Assembly (NCBI GenBank): GCA_022572905.1
Contig: JACZUZ010000008.1
Location: 1-14,191 of the forward strand
Length of the DNA: 14,191 nucleotides
Reading direction: 5' to 3'
Source of the DNA: Candidatus Zixiibacteriota bacterium
GTDB taxonomy: Bacteria; Zixibacteria; MSB-5A5; GN15; JACZUZ01
Position 1 is the stretch's first letter. Every line of letters begins with the position of its first letter. Below the pieces are notes generated by a model. It saw only the letters and a list, made by a program, of their open reading frames with translations, was not told the origin of the DNA and made no database searches. The translations under genes were made by a program, and so were the position numbers. Positions 6,569-14,191 of the stretch are shown here, in pieces.

Positions 6569-7387
6569 ATGAACACCAAATCGAAAAGAAAATCGAAAAT
6601 TAAATCAAATGTTGATGTCTACCGCAGGTTCGCAGAAGTGTACGACGATATCTCGGCGGACAGTCATTCTCTGAACATGGTTGATTACACACTCAGGATA
6701 TTTCGCAAATTCAGATTAAAACCCAAAACCGGGCTGGATCTCTGTTGCGGAACAGGAAGCGCTGCGATAGCCCTGGCCGAACTGGGGTTTTCGATTACCG
6801 GTGTGGACAAATCAAAGCACATGCTTCGCTATGCCCGGCAAAAAGCCAAAAGCTCAGGGCTCACGAAGCTGAATCCCAATTTCGTGAATGACTCTCTTCC
6901 TCAACTGAAACAAACGTCAAAAGAATCTTTCGAGCGCTATGATTTCGTAACTTGTTTTTTTGACAGCTTAAATTATATGCTGACCGAGAAGGAGCTGTCT
7001 CTCGCCTTCAGAGCTGTTTCTGATCGATTGCGGCCGGGTGGATTGTTTATTTTCGATCTGAATAGCGCCGAGGCGCTAAAGAAAGTCTGGGGGGAAGACG
7101 TATTCGGAAACGCTTTCGATGACTCAGCCTGGATTACCAAGGGAGTCTATTTTGCGCGAGCGAAGATGGCGACCGTGCGGCTGATTATGTTTGTTCGAAA
7201 AGGCTCGACGGAAATCTGGCGAAGGTTCGAAGAATCCCACACCGAAAAAGCCTATCACATTATCGACGTAAAAAGATTTCTCAAGCTAGCCGGACTAATA
7301 CCTGTGGCGAGTTATTGTTGTCTTACTTTTGCCAAGGCCAAAGAGCGGGATCATCGGATTTGTTTCGTCGCTCGCAAACCGGAATAA
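6569..7387 (+). CDS. Class I SAM-dependent methyltransferase
   Basis: A 272-residue Rossmann-fold methyltransferase. After a Lys-rich N-terminus and VYRRFAEVYDDI, motif I is LDLCCGTGSA (about residues 56-65), with Asp80 ending strand 2 (ITGVDKSKHML) to bind the SAM ribose. RYDFVTCFFDSLNYML is the motif IV region and LRPGGLFIFDLNS (154-166) is the post-motif strand. A later beta-rich section (about 175-230) probably forms a substrate lid, as in many uncharacterised small-molecule methyltransferases. The substrate is unknown. ATG at 6569 is preferred over the TTG at 6560; neither has a strong SD. It stands alone on the plus strand, divergent from nfeD and convergent with the OsmC gene, with 34 bases between the stop codons. 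Confidence 0.85.
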   Translation: MNTKSKRKSKIKSNVDVYRRFAEVYDDISADSHSLNMVDYTLRIFRKFRLKPKTGLDLCCGTGSAAIALAELGFSITGVDKSKHMLRYARQKAKSSGLTKLNPNFVNDSLPQLKQTSKESFERYDFVTCFFDSLNYMLTEKELSLAFRAVSDRLRPGGLFIFDLNSAEALKKVWGEDVFGNAFDDSAWITKGVYFARAKMATVRLIMFVRKGSTEIWRRFEESHTEKAYHIIDVKRFLKLAGLIPVASYCCLTFAKAKERDHRICFVARKPE

Positions 7388-7421
7388 GAATCGTTTACCT
7401 AGCGCGAAAAGTCGATTCGTT

Positions 7422-7844
7422 TCAATTCGCAATTTCAACCTGATAAGTCAAATCAACTTTTTCCATTAGTGATTGAGACACACTGCAGTACTTATCTTGT
7501 GACAATTGAACGGCGCGTTGCGCTTTTTGTTGATCTAGATTTTTCCCATCCATACGAAATATCAGCTCAATCTTTTGAAACAAGCGTGGCGGTTCATCAC
7601 GCCGGTGTCCTATCGCTTCAATCTCAAGAGACTTAAGCTCCTGGCGCATTTTCTTCATTATCATGACCACGTCAATACCGATACACCCGATCAGGCCATA
7701 CAAAATTAGCTCTACCGGTGAATATCCTTCCCCGCCACGGCCGTCTGAGTTCTTTGATTCGTCCGTAGAAATTGGCAGACCAAATTTGCTAATGGAGTCA
7801 AATTTGAATCCGCCAGCCCAGTTCATCTTCGTCTTGGATATCAT
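7422..7844 (-). CDS. OsmC/Ohr-family protein
   Basis: A 140-residue protein with the OsmC fold. After a beta-sheet N-terminus (MNWAGGFKFDS) come GYSPVELILYGLIGCIGIDVVMIM, with the first family cysteine at Cys54 on the central helix, and KYCSVSQSL, with the second at Cys120. This two-cysteine pattern is that of peroxidases reducing organic hydroperoxides in OsmC/Ohr proteins, but the short YhfA-like branch it resembles (PVEL, GCIGIDV) is less well studied. The arginine on the N-terminal loop of true Ohr proteins is not obvious, so I call the family only. ATG at 7844 begins 40 bases after the DUF255-protein stop, which suggests co-transcription with that thiol-motif protein. Confidence 0.88.
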   Translation of the reverse strand: MISKTKMNWAGGFKFDSISKFGLPISTDESKNSDGRGGEGYSPVELILYGLIGCIGIDVVMIMKKMRQELKSLEIEAIGHRRDEPPRLFQKIELIFRMDGKNLDQQKAQRAVQLSQDKYCSVSQSLMEKVDLTYQVEIAN

Positions 7845-7884
7845 TCTTTTAGATCGCTTTTATATATGATGTTGCTAGAGTATT

Positions 7885-10128
7885 CTATTTGGCGCCATTA
7901 GAGATATCTAGTAGTTCATCAATTTGAGCGCTCAACTCATTTGGTGTGGAGGCCGGTAATTTGCATACGAAATTCTGGCAAACATAGGCGGCCCCTCCCT
8001 CACCGGCCGGGCGATTTTTGAGCAAAGCCAAACGGTCGTCAGCAGACTCCGAGGTGGCAATGATTCGGTTGGGAATATAGCGTTGATATATCATTTCCAG
8101 GAATTTCGCCCGATCAGCTTCGGGTCCAACAACAGCAAACTCCGCCCTCGGAACAAATTGATTATACGCAACCAGAAGAGTCGACATTAGTCCGACCGGA
8201 TATTGGGAAATTGCGCCGCTTAGCGCATCAAGTGAATGATCAAGTGAGGCCTGCAATTTTCGGTCGTCGGTAGATCCAATCAGACGTTGCGCGGCCAAAA
8301 GTAAATACGCGCCGGGGGACGGATATGATCCATCGTAGATGTCGCTGGGGCGAACAATTTGATCGCCTAGCTCAGCAGGAGAAATATACAGATGTCCTGC
8401 GGGGTCGCTAAAAAGCTCGAACCCCTCGCGAACAAGTTTTATCGAAAACTCCAGCCACTTGTAATCGTGATCTGTCTCATAGAGATCCACCATGCCGTTG
8501 GCGACATATCCGTAGTCTTCAAGAAATTTCCCTGTGGAAAATACTCCCTGCCGATACGAATGAAGGAGGACGCCGTCTCGATACATTTTATCTTTTAAGA
8601 ACCCACCCAGTTTGCGAGCAGCGTCAAGATAATTTTGCTCACCACTGACCTGATAACCGCGACAAAACGCAGTCAAGGCCATCCCGTTCCAACCAGTGAC
8701 AACTTTGTCATCCGTTAGCGGCCTCTCCCGAGGAGCTCGCGCGTCGAATAGCTTCTTTACCAGAACTGCGAGACTCTTGCGAATCCTCTTTTCCTGGGGA
8801 TTATTTTTCAGTTCGTCGAAGCTGGCAAGATTGAGCGCCAGTACATTTGTACCGCCATCGAAATTCCCCCTTTCGGTGGCTATGTAATATTGATAGAACA
8901 ATTCAGCTTCGGATCCCAGAATTTCATCCAACTCGGATTTCTTCCAGATATAGAAAATGCCTTCTTCGCCTTCGCTGTCTGCGTCGAGAGCGGAATACAA
9001 GCCGCCTTCCTTATCTGTCATTTCGCGAAGCATGAAATCAAGCGCACGCAAAGCGGTTTCTTTGTAATCGCGATCTCCCAAAAGAAGAAACGCATCCAGA
9101 TAAACCGGAACCAGAAGCGAGTTGTCATATAGCATTTTTTCGAAATGCGGCGCCGTCCATTCCCGGTCGACCACATAGCGATGAAACCCGCCGCCGATAT
9201 GATCATACATTCCCCTCGAAGCCATCGCCCGAAGAGTTTTTTCGAGCGTTGTTCGCGTGGATTCGTCGCCAGTCGACGCATAGGATCTCAATTGCGCCGT
9301 TAATTCAGCCGTATGGGGGAATTTTCTGCCCGTGCCGAATCCACCATGCACCGGGTCAACTTTGGAGAGGCTTTGTTTCACCGCCCGGTCAAAGATACTT
9401 TTACCAAGCTCCGCTTTTGCGGCGTAAGGTCTCAAGCGCTGCTCAACCGCACGACTCATTGCGTCGGCCTGTGAGTTTACCTTCTCGCGGTCAGTTCGAT
9501 AAACGTCATTCAAGTTGCGTAGCAGTGACAAGAAGCCAGGCCGCCCATAGCGATCTTCCTTTGGAAAATATGTCCCTCCAAAAAAGGGCTTCAAATCAGG
9601 AGTGAGAAAAACAGACATTGGCCATCCGCCACCACCCTTGGTGAAGGTTTGCACAAATGTCATGTAGATTTGATCAAGATCAGGTCTTTGTTCGCGGTCT
9701 ATTTTGATGGCAATAAAATGTTCATTCAAAAAAGCAGCCACGGCTTCATCTTCAAAAGATTCATGCTCCATAACATGACACCAGTGACACGAGGCGTATC
9801 CGACCGAAAGGAAAATTGGTTTATCTTCCTTACGAGCGCGCTCAATAGCTTCATCGCCCCACGGATACCAGTCTACGGGATTATCCGCATGGCTCAAAAG
9901 ATACGGAGAGCTCTCATTCGCCAGATGGTTCAATTTCAAATTCGGGTCAAACCACTTCTGCTCAGACACAACCTCCTGAGTCTTTTGTATGTCTTTTGAC
10001 ATGGTACTTGCCTTTGTATTATTACTTGAAGACTCCCCACTACCGCAGGCCAACAAACTAATAAGAGCCAGATTTGCCGTATATAGCCACCTCTTTGAAC
10101 AAAATAAATAAACCGCCTTGTGATTCAT
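7885..10128 (-). CDS. DUF255 thioredoxin-fold/(alpha/alpha)6-barrel protein (YyaL/SPATA20 family), predicted lipoprotein
   Basis: A 747-residue member of the YyaL/SSP411 (SPATA20) family. Residues about 66-235 hold a DsbH-like thioredoxin domain: LANESSPYLLSHADNPVDWY, then the redox motif SCHWCHVME (Cys114, Cys117), IDREQRPDLDQIY and the cis-proline segment GGWPMSVFLTPD. The rest follows the six-hairpin glycosidase-like barrel seen in AGE-type epimerases (KFPHTAEL, GGGFHRYVVDREW, PHFEKMLYDNSLL, LDADSEGEEG, KVVTGWNGMAL, then LEDYGYVANGMVDLYE). No activity is firmly assigned. Unlike the usual cytosolic family members, it starts with a hydrophobic segment ending in LLACGSG, a lipobox with Cys28, then a Ser/Asn-rich linker, so envelope anchoring is predicted. 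ATG at 10128 has a weak AGAGA upstream. The ATG at 10002 (codon 43) would give a cytosolic form. OsmC follows 40 bases downstream. Confidence 0.9.
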   Translation of the reverse strand: MNHKAVYLFCSKRWLYTANLALISLLACGSGESSSNNTKASTMSKDIQKTQEVVSEQKWFDPNLKLNHLANESSPYLLSHADNPVDWYPWGDEAIERARKEDKPIFLSVGYASCHWCHVMEHESFEDEAVAAFLNEHFIAIKIDREQRPDLDQIYMTFVQTFTKGGGGWPMSVFLTPDLKPFFGGTYFPKEDRYGRPGFLSLLRNLNDVYRTDREKVNSQADAMSRAVEQRLRPYAAKAELGKSIFDRAVKQSLSKVDPVHGGFGTGRKFPHTAELTAQLRSYASTGDESTRTTLEKTLRAMASRGMYDHIGGGFHRYVVDREWTAPHFEKMLYDNSLLVPVYLDAFLLLGDRDYKETALRALDFMLREMTDKEGGLYSALDADSEGEEGIFYIWKKSELDEILGSEAELFYQYYIATERGNFDGGTNVLALNLASFDELKNNPQEKRIRKSLAVLVKKLFDARAPRERPLTDDKVVTGWNGMALTAFCRGYQVSGEQNYLDAARKLGGFLKDKMYRDGVLLHSYRQGVFSTGKFLEDYGYVANGMVDLYETDHDYKWLEFSIKLVREGFELFSDPAGHLYISPAELGDQIVRPSDIYDGSYPSPGAYLLLAAQRLIGSTDDRKLQASLDHSLDALSGAISQYPVGLMSTLLVAYNQFVPRAEFAVVGPEADRAKFLEMIYQRYIPNRIIATSESADDRLALLKNRPAGEGGAAYVCQNFVCKLPASTPNELSAQIDELLDISNGAK

Positions 10129-10286
10129 AATTTCTCTTTTGCTACAGTTTTCTTAACGCATATTGATGTTATGCCTTGTATCTAATCAGCTAAACCGCTC
10201 CTCATTTGCCAAGGCTAGCGCGAGTGAAATATCGAAACAGACTTCCAAACGCCCACAGAATTAATATACAAACTGTGCCACAGACT
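10129..10286. other. Gap between wzi-like and DUF255 genes: short repeats and an alternative reading frame
   Basis: These 158 bases should hold the promoter of the DUF255 gene, but I find no convincing -35/-10 pair. ACAGACTTC occurs twice in direct orientation (10237-10245, 10280-10288), and CTGTGcCACAG (10273-10283) is a 5+1+5 palindrome. The left part of an alternative minus-strand frame running 10405->10202 crosses here; see the Wzi-like entry. Confidence 0.35.
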
Positions 10287-11810
10287 TCAATGGGCGCTTG
10301 CCGAATGACTTTGCGCGAGAAATATGGAAATTGACGAATGTACGAAAATTTGATCTTCCACGAGACTAGCCACATTGGCGATATTTCGTAATTTTTTCCA
10401 CCCAATAGTAACTTTGGCCAGACCTAATCTGTCATCTGATCGAGTTTCGCCCCGACTTAGCGGGAGCGCGAATAGCGAATGTAATGTTAGCGCAACTTCC
10501 GTAGTTTTTTCCACCACGCCGGTCGGGAATGGCTCCGAGTATTGACCAACTACGTCAAGCCAGGGCTCGGCCCAGGTATCTATAATTTTTGCCTCACCCT
10601 GGCGAATAATCCTACCTGTCAGCTCGGCGTAAGTTTCTTTGTTCAGCCACCTGCGAAGTGTGGCTTGTAACATTTCAAAATCATTTCCTTGCGGATGGCC
10701 GATTGGTTTACCCTGCAGGATGTATCTATTTCGTTCGACTTTTTGATTATAGGTGCGATTATAAACTCTGTCCCAACGAAGCATTCCTTCCCACTTTTGA
10801 GAAGCGCTCACAAGATGCGCGCCCAGGAGAAATCCTATTTCATCAGGTTCTTCATCACCCTGTGTTTTTTTCTCGATCTGAAAATCATCAACAAAAAGTT
10901 GACCGAAGAACCTTATTCCATCGCGCGGCAAGATATCAAAATCAATTCCGAGAAAAGTATTGTCATTGTTTCCTTCATTGAGTTGATTTGCGTGAAAGAA
11001 AATAAAGGGATTCAAGAATTGAAGCTCCAGGCTTCTACCAGGGCCCGCGAAAATGATTGACTCGAAAAATCCCAGTCTAATTGATTTTGATACATTCCAG
11101 TCCAGACGATGTCCCGCCATATATCTGTTCACAAACACGCCGCTATCCACCGCAGCGCCGCTTGATTCGCTGGCGGGAGGAAATCCATCCAATCTTGCCA
11201 AACGGTAACTGAAACTTATCCGTTCACCGAGTCGATAGCGAAACGCCAGGCCGTCGAGCGGGCGGGATGTTTGGCTCAAGAGCAGATTAGTATAGGTCGG
11301 TCCCCAACTTGCGCGATGACGCCCGAAAAGAAGATCGAACTTGGAAGTGCGATAATAGAGCGATCCGGTTTCGACATCCCCAGCCAGTCCACGCCAGACT
11401 TTACCCTTGTAAGTCGGATCGTTCGCCAGTTCATCATCCAAAACAAATGAACTCATGACCGAAAGTTTCGGAGAAAGGTTTACGCTGATTCCAGCGCGCA
11501 CGGCTTCGAAAAATTGCAACCTCCTCTTCTGTTCAGAGTTAAATCTCTGCGTGTAAAATAAGTAGGTCCGCAAACTTTCAATCTCGCTTGACCAATATGA
11601 GATACTTCCATCTGGTCTAGTGATAGAATCTTGCGCTTGGGGAGCGAGTTGATAATCGAAATAATTATTCAACCCTAAAGTCTGGTTTAACTTGGCCCGC
11701 AAATAAAAAATCTCAGAGCCCGGCTCACCAATCGGGATAAAACTACCCGCAACGGCTGGTTGGAACGCCCATAATAGCGCTAGAAGAAATGTAGTTAAAA
11801 AGCGCTTCAT
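10287..11810 (-). CDS. Wzi-like outer-membrane beta-barrel protein (capsule/exopolysaccharide assembly); possible C-terminal frameshift
   Basis: A 507-residue protein with a signal peptide (MKRFLTTFLLALLWAF, cleavage likely after AVA at residue 21) and many amphipathic beta-strands. The core LLFGRHRASWGPTYTNLLLS (about 161-180), followed by SRPLDGLAFRYRLGERISF, matches the WGPG-type signature of the capsule assembly Wzi family, outer-membrane barrels that help retain or assemble surface polysaccharide. The neighbours (sugar phosphotransferase, GT4) fit that role. The ending is odd: the last 34 residues (QIFVHSSISIFLAQ, then SHSASAH) lack barrel-strand character and the terminal aromatic residue. 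One frame over, starting at a run of six A (minus strand, 10397-10392), reading gives NYEISPMWLVSWKIKFSYIR, which alternates like a barrel strand. ATG at 11810 lacks an SD and follows the phosphotransferase stop by 66 bases. Confidence 0.8.
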   Translation of the reverse strand: MKRFLTTFLLALLWAFQPAVAGSFIPIGEPGSEIFYLRAKLNQTLGLNNYFDYQLAPQAQDSITRPDGSISYWSSEIESLRTYLFYTQRFNSEQKRRLQFFEAVRAGISVNLSPKLSVMSSFVLDDELANDPTYKGKVWRGLAGDVETGSLYYRTSKFDLLFGRHRASWGPTYTNLLLSQTSRPLDGLAFRYRLGERISFSYRLARLDGFPPASESSGAAVDSGVFVNRYMAGHRLDWNVSKSIRLGFFESIIFAGPGRSLELQFLNPFIFFHANQLNEGNNDNTFLGIDFDILPRDGIRFFGQLFVDDFQIEKKTQGDEEPDEIGFLLGAHLVSASQKWEGMLRWDRVYNRTYNQKVERNRYILQGKPIGHPQGNDFEMLQATLRRWLNKETYAELTGRIIRQGEAKIIDTWAEPWLDVVGQYSEPFPTGVVEKTTEVALTLHSLFALPLSRGETRSDDRLGLAKVTIGWKKLRNIANVASLVEDQIFVHSSISIFLAQSHSASAH

Positions 11811-11876
11811 TGACGCTAATGTGGTATCTATTTGCGCCGGGACTTGATAAGACTTGGCGCTCTGGCGCTACCAGTT

Positions 11877-13304
11877 TTAATGTCCGGTCCCCTTGAGGAC
11901 AGTTGGGATTGTACGCGCCAGAAGTTTTGCGTCCAACCATAATGACCAGTTATCAATATACTCGAGATCCATTTTCATCCACTCATCAAAATCAATGCTA
12001 TTTCGTCCACTAACTTGCCAAATACAAGTCACACCCGGCTTCATAGCCAGCTTCCGTCTCTGCCATGTGTCAAATTTTTCCACTTCGCTGGGCAGGGCCG
12101 GACGAGGTCCGACAAGTGACATGTCACCTTTGAGCACATTAAATAACTGTGGTAATTCATCGACTGAATATTTTCGCAAGTACTTACCGACCTTTGTAAT
12201 TCGGGGATCATCTTTAATTTTGAACATCGGTCCGGACATTTCATTGCGCTTTCTGAGTTCGCCTTTTATTCTTTCAGCGTTAACTTCCATTGTGCGAAAC
12301 TTCAAAGCCATAAACGGAGCGCCGTTCTTACCACACCGTTTTTGTCTAAAAATAACAGGCCCCGGCGATGTTATTTTGATGAGGGCTCCGGCAAATAACA
12401 TAATAGGAAGAGTTAGGATTATTCCAACTATGGCTCCTATTTTGTCAAAAACCAATTTCAAAACAGTCACAACTCCTTCTTCTCGATCAGATCGATACAT
12501 AAGGGCGGGCTGACCGCTAAACGTTTTAACGCAACAGCGACTGATTTTAGTGCGATAGATTTGAGGTAGCACGCAAACCGGTGTTCCCATATCTTCCGCC
12601 ACTGAAAACACTTCCTGAGTCTCTGCAAATTGATTATCCTCCGCCCCAATAAACAATACATCAACTTGACCACCCAGTATCGCCTTTTTCATTTCATCAA
12701 TTCCACCGATTAGAGGAATATCGCGGTAGCGCCACAGTTGTCCATCCCATGAATCCACAAACCCTGTCGGGGTAATTTCCGATTGGGGATTTGAAAGCAA
12801 CATATTGGCAATCAATTTCGCGCGCGTACCGGTTCCGTATATCAACGCCGTTTTCTGTTTCAAACCCAACTTCAGTCCAAGTTCATTGCTGGCGCCATAA
12901 TGTGAGTAACTTGCGCCAAGAACAATCATCCGGGAAATCAGGACGGGAATATTTTGCAAAATGATATTCAAATAGATAAATGTTAGAACAGTTTCAGTAT
13001 GACTGGAGTACGCAAACACGTAAATCAAAGAGAGAAAACCCAGAACAAATTTTATTTCGGATTTGAAGTTATTGAATAGAAGCCGAATGTCGTTTGATTC
13101 CGGAACTGATTCCAAAAAACCACTTTGCAATCTGATCATCAGATAAAGTCCTAACGAAATTGCGATAATACCAAGTATATACAGAATGGAAATACTCTGC
13201 TCCCAAATATTGGCCGAGGCAAGAATCGCTACGGTGAGCAAAGCCATTCGCAGAGGCAAATCGCAGATAAATAGCGTTATTCTTGTATTTAATAGAGTTT
13301 TCAC
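11877..13304 (-). CDS. Polyprenyl-phosphate hexose-1-phosphate transferase (exopolysaccharide-initiating, WbaP/WcaJ type)
   Basis: A 475-residue membrane enzyme of the bacterial sugar transferase family (PF02397 type). It transfers a sugar-1-phosphate from a nucleotide sugar to undecaprenyl phosphate, the first step of exopolysaccharide or O-unit assembly. The N-terminal third carries about four or five membrane segments. Next comes a CoA-binding-like Rossmann domain (TALIYGTGTRAKLIA, Gly157-Gly159 region). The catalytic domain starts at a further hydrophobic segment (KIGAIVGIILTLPIMLFAGA) and has ITSPGPVIFRQKRCGKNG, KFRTM, the catalytic Asp-Glu pair in YSVDELPQ (Asp382, Glu383), GDMSLVGPRPALP, KPGVTCIWQVSGR and LEYIDNWSLWLD. 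I place the start at GTG 13304: AAGAGGT lies 7 bases upstream and the gap after the GT4 stop is 19 bases. The frame stays open to 13466, but that extension overlaps the GT4 gene and lacks family character. Confidence 0.92.
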   Translation of the reverse strand: MKTLLNTRITLFICDLPLRMALLTVAILASANIWEQSISILYILGIIAISLGLYLMIRLQSGFLESVPESNDIRLLFNNFKSEIKFVLGFLSLIYVFAYSSHTETVLTFIYLNIILQNIPVLISRMIVLGASYSHYGASNELGLKLGLKQKTALIYGTGTRAKLIANMLLSNPQSEITPTGFVDSWDGQLWRYRDIPLIGGIDEMKKAILGGQVDVLFIGAEDNQFAETQEVFSVAEDMGTPVCVLPQIYRTKISRCCVKTFSGQPALMYRSDREEGVVTVLKLVFDKIGAIVGIILTLPIMLFAGALIKITSPGPVIFRQKRCGKNGAPFMALKFRTMEVNAERIKGELRKRNEMSGPMFKIKDDPRITKVGKYLRKYSVDELPQLFNVLKGDMSLVGPRPALPSEVEKFDTWQRRKLAMKPGVTCIWQVSGRNSIDFDEWMKMDLEYIDNWSLWLDAKLLARTIPTVLKGTGH

Positions 13305-13311
13305 AATGGAT

Positions 13312-13318
13312 ACCTCTT
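13312..13318 (-). promoter_or_regulatory. Ribosome binding site deciding the GTG start of the phosphotransferase
   Basis: AAGAGGT on the minus strand lies 7 bases before GTG 13304 and just after the GT4 stop codon. It argues for the 475-residue form instead of a start inside the GT4 gene. Confidence 0.6.
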
Positions 13319-13323
13319 GTGAG

Positions 13324-14191
13324 CTACCTCTTGTTCGCTTCAAGCATAGTTCTAATACATTCGATATATCGCCGCGCAACATCTTTTCTCTGGTGATTTT
13401 CCGCAACGTATTCTCGCCCCTGCATTCCAAGCCTGGTTGCCAATTCACGATTCTGGAATAGTTCATTAATTCGATCTACAAGCGAATCCTCATTTTCCGG
13501 TTCAAATGTCATCCCCGCTTTGGCTGTCTCCACTAGTTTTTGCGATTCTCCCTGCGCTCCTAACAAAATCGGTTTGCCTGACGCCATAATTTCATAAAGC
13601 TTTGATGGAATATTTCTGCGAAAGAGACTCACGTTACGAAGTGGCGCGAGGCAAACATCAGACGCGCTATAATAATCCGGCGCTTCCGAGCTTGGAATCT
13701 GCGGAACAAAAGTCATATTGGTAAGCCCTTTTTCCGCAACTAATTTCTGTAACTTTATTTTTTCGGCTCCATCACCTACCATCAGAAAGCGAATTCTGTT
13801 GTTGTGTTTAAGTTTTTCAGCGGCGCCAACTACTGTTTCCAGTTTATGCGCCATTCCATGAGTTCCGATATAACTGACCAGAAATTCTCCATCGAATTTT
13901 AATTGTTTACGGATTTTTTCTCCATCGGCGTTTTCGAACCGCTTTAGTAAAACACCATTGGGGAGGAGTGTTATTTTCTCCCTCGGCACACCACGATCTA
14001 CGAGAGTGTCAATTGTTCCTTGCGCAACAGCCACAATGAGAGAGGCGCGTCGATAAAGGAACATTTCAATCCATTCCAGAATCCGTATGATAGTCTTGTT
14101 GTGAATCGCGCCGACCGCCACTATCTCCTCCGGCCACAGATCGCGCACTTCAAAGACAAACGGCGCACGTTTGAACATTGCTGTTATCCAA
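13324..14191 (-). CDS. GT4-family glycosyltransferase, C-terminal part (5' end outside window)
   Basis: The minus-strand frame stays open to the window edge (codons for W-I-T-A precede the Met at 14178), so the N-terminus is missing; about 288 residues are visible. EVRDLWPEEIVAVG and the C-terminal Rossmann half (FLVSYIGTHGMAHKLETVV, RIRFLMVGDGAEK, LTNMTFVPQIP, YYSASDVCLAPL, then IPSKLYEIMASGKPIL with the nucleotide-sugar-binding Glu) are those of retaining GT4 enzymes. The DLWP segment is characteristic of the WbuB-like (amino)sugar transferases of O-antigen/capsule clusters. Roughly 100 N-terminal residues are probably outside the window. The enzyme would add a sugar to the lipid-linked acceptor made by the phosphotransferase encoded 19 bases downstream, and both are clearly in one operon. 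Donor and acceptor sugars cannot be told. Confidence 0.9.
   Translation of the reverse strand, partial: WITAMFKRAPFVFEVRDLWPEEIVAVGAIHNKTIIRILEWIEMFLYRRASLIVAVAQGTIDTLVDRGVPREKITLLPNGVLLKRFENADGEKIRKQLKFDGEFLVSYIGTHGMAHKLETVVGAAEKLKHNNRIRFLMVGDGAEKIKLQKLVAEKGLTNMTFVPQIPSSEAPDYYSASDVCLAPLRNVSLFRRNIPSKLYEIMASGKPILLGAQGESQKLVETAKAGMTFEPENEDSLVDRINELFQNRELATRLGMQGREYVAENHQRKDVARRYIECIRTMLEANKR

Noticed and set aside
7388..7418. Terminator between the methyltransferase and OsmC genes (GAATCG 7388-7393, CGATTC 7413-7418)
   Set aside because: Only a 6-bp stem with a 19-base loop and no T-run; not enough for a call.
11850..11872. Repeated TGGCGC words before the Wzi-like gene as an operator
   Set aside because: GCGC-containing words are common throughout this window, including inside genes, so a local pair is not informative without a count against background.
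13305..13466. N-terminal extension of the phosphotransferase into the GT4 gene
   Set aside because: The extension shadows the GT4 coding frame, has no membrane character, and a well-spaced SD supports GTG 13304.
1..14191. CRISPR array, tRNA/rRNA genes, IS elements or prophage
   Set aside because: No regularly spaced direct repeats, no cloverleaf or rRNA-like stretches, and no transposase, integrase or phage proteins were seen on either strand.

Overview
The window reads as ordinary chromosomal sequence from a diderm (Gram-negative-type) bacterium with intermediate GC by eye and the standard code. The outer-membrane evidence is a Wzi-like beta-barrel with a signal peptide and a predicted lipoprotein with a lipobox. 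Several genes lack a recognisable Shine-Dalgarno (SD) sequence while others have a clear one. The gene set (a MEMO/AMMECR1 fusion, NfeD plus an SPFH protein, a thioredoxin-fold DUF255 protein, OsmC) would fit an uncultured FCB-type lineage such as Zixibacteria, but that is a guess from gene content. No rRNA, tRNA, CRISPR array, insertion sequence or phage gene was seen.

Layout from left to right. (1) The 3' part of a plus-strand SGNH/GDSL hydrolase (1-549), cut by the window edge. (2) A minus-strand cluster read 4708->571: a fused MEMO + AMMECR1-like protein, an extended short-chain dehydrogenase/epimerase (SDR), a small four-helix membrane protein whose TTG start directly follows the SDR's TAA stop in the same frame, and a class V PLP enzyme. 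A good sigma70-like promoter lies ahead of this cluster. (3) A minus-strand pair, a short NfeD-like protein followed by an SPFH/band 7 protein, a known membrane-microdomain pairing. (4) A lone plus-strand SAM methyltransferase (6569-7387), divergent from nfeD and convergent with the next unit. (5) A minus-strand pair: a DUF255 thioredoxin-fold/(alpha/alpha)6-barrel protein with a lipoprotein signal, then an OsmC-family protein. (6) A minus-strand surface-polysaccharide block at the right edge: a GT4 glycosyltransferase (cut by the window end), a polyprenyl-phosphate hexose-1-phosphate transferase, and a Wzi-like outer-membrane protein.

How they work together. The right block makes sense as part of an exopolysaccharide/capsule locus: the phosphotransferase loads the first sugar on the lipid carrier, the GT4 enzyme extends it, and the Wzi-like barrel acts at the outer membrane. 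The NfeD/SPFH pair and the DUF255/OsmC pair look like envelope and thiol/redox housekeeping. The MEMO-SDR-membrane protein-PLP cluster is the least explained part. Its fusion protein keeps the MEMO metal-site residues but has lost the AMMECR1 signature, and its neighbours hint at a small-molecule pathway that I cannot name.

All stretches between genes are under 200 bases. Five long reading frames start with TTG, GTG or a 5' extension that is probably not used; chosen starts are explained in the entries.
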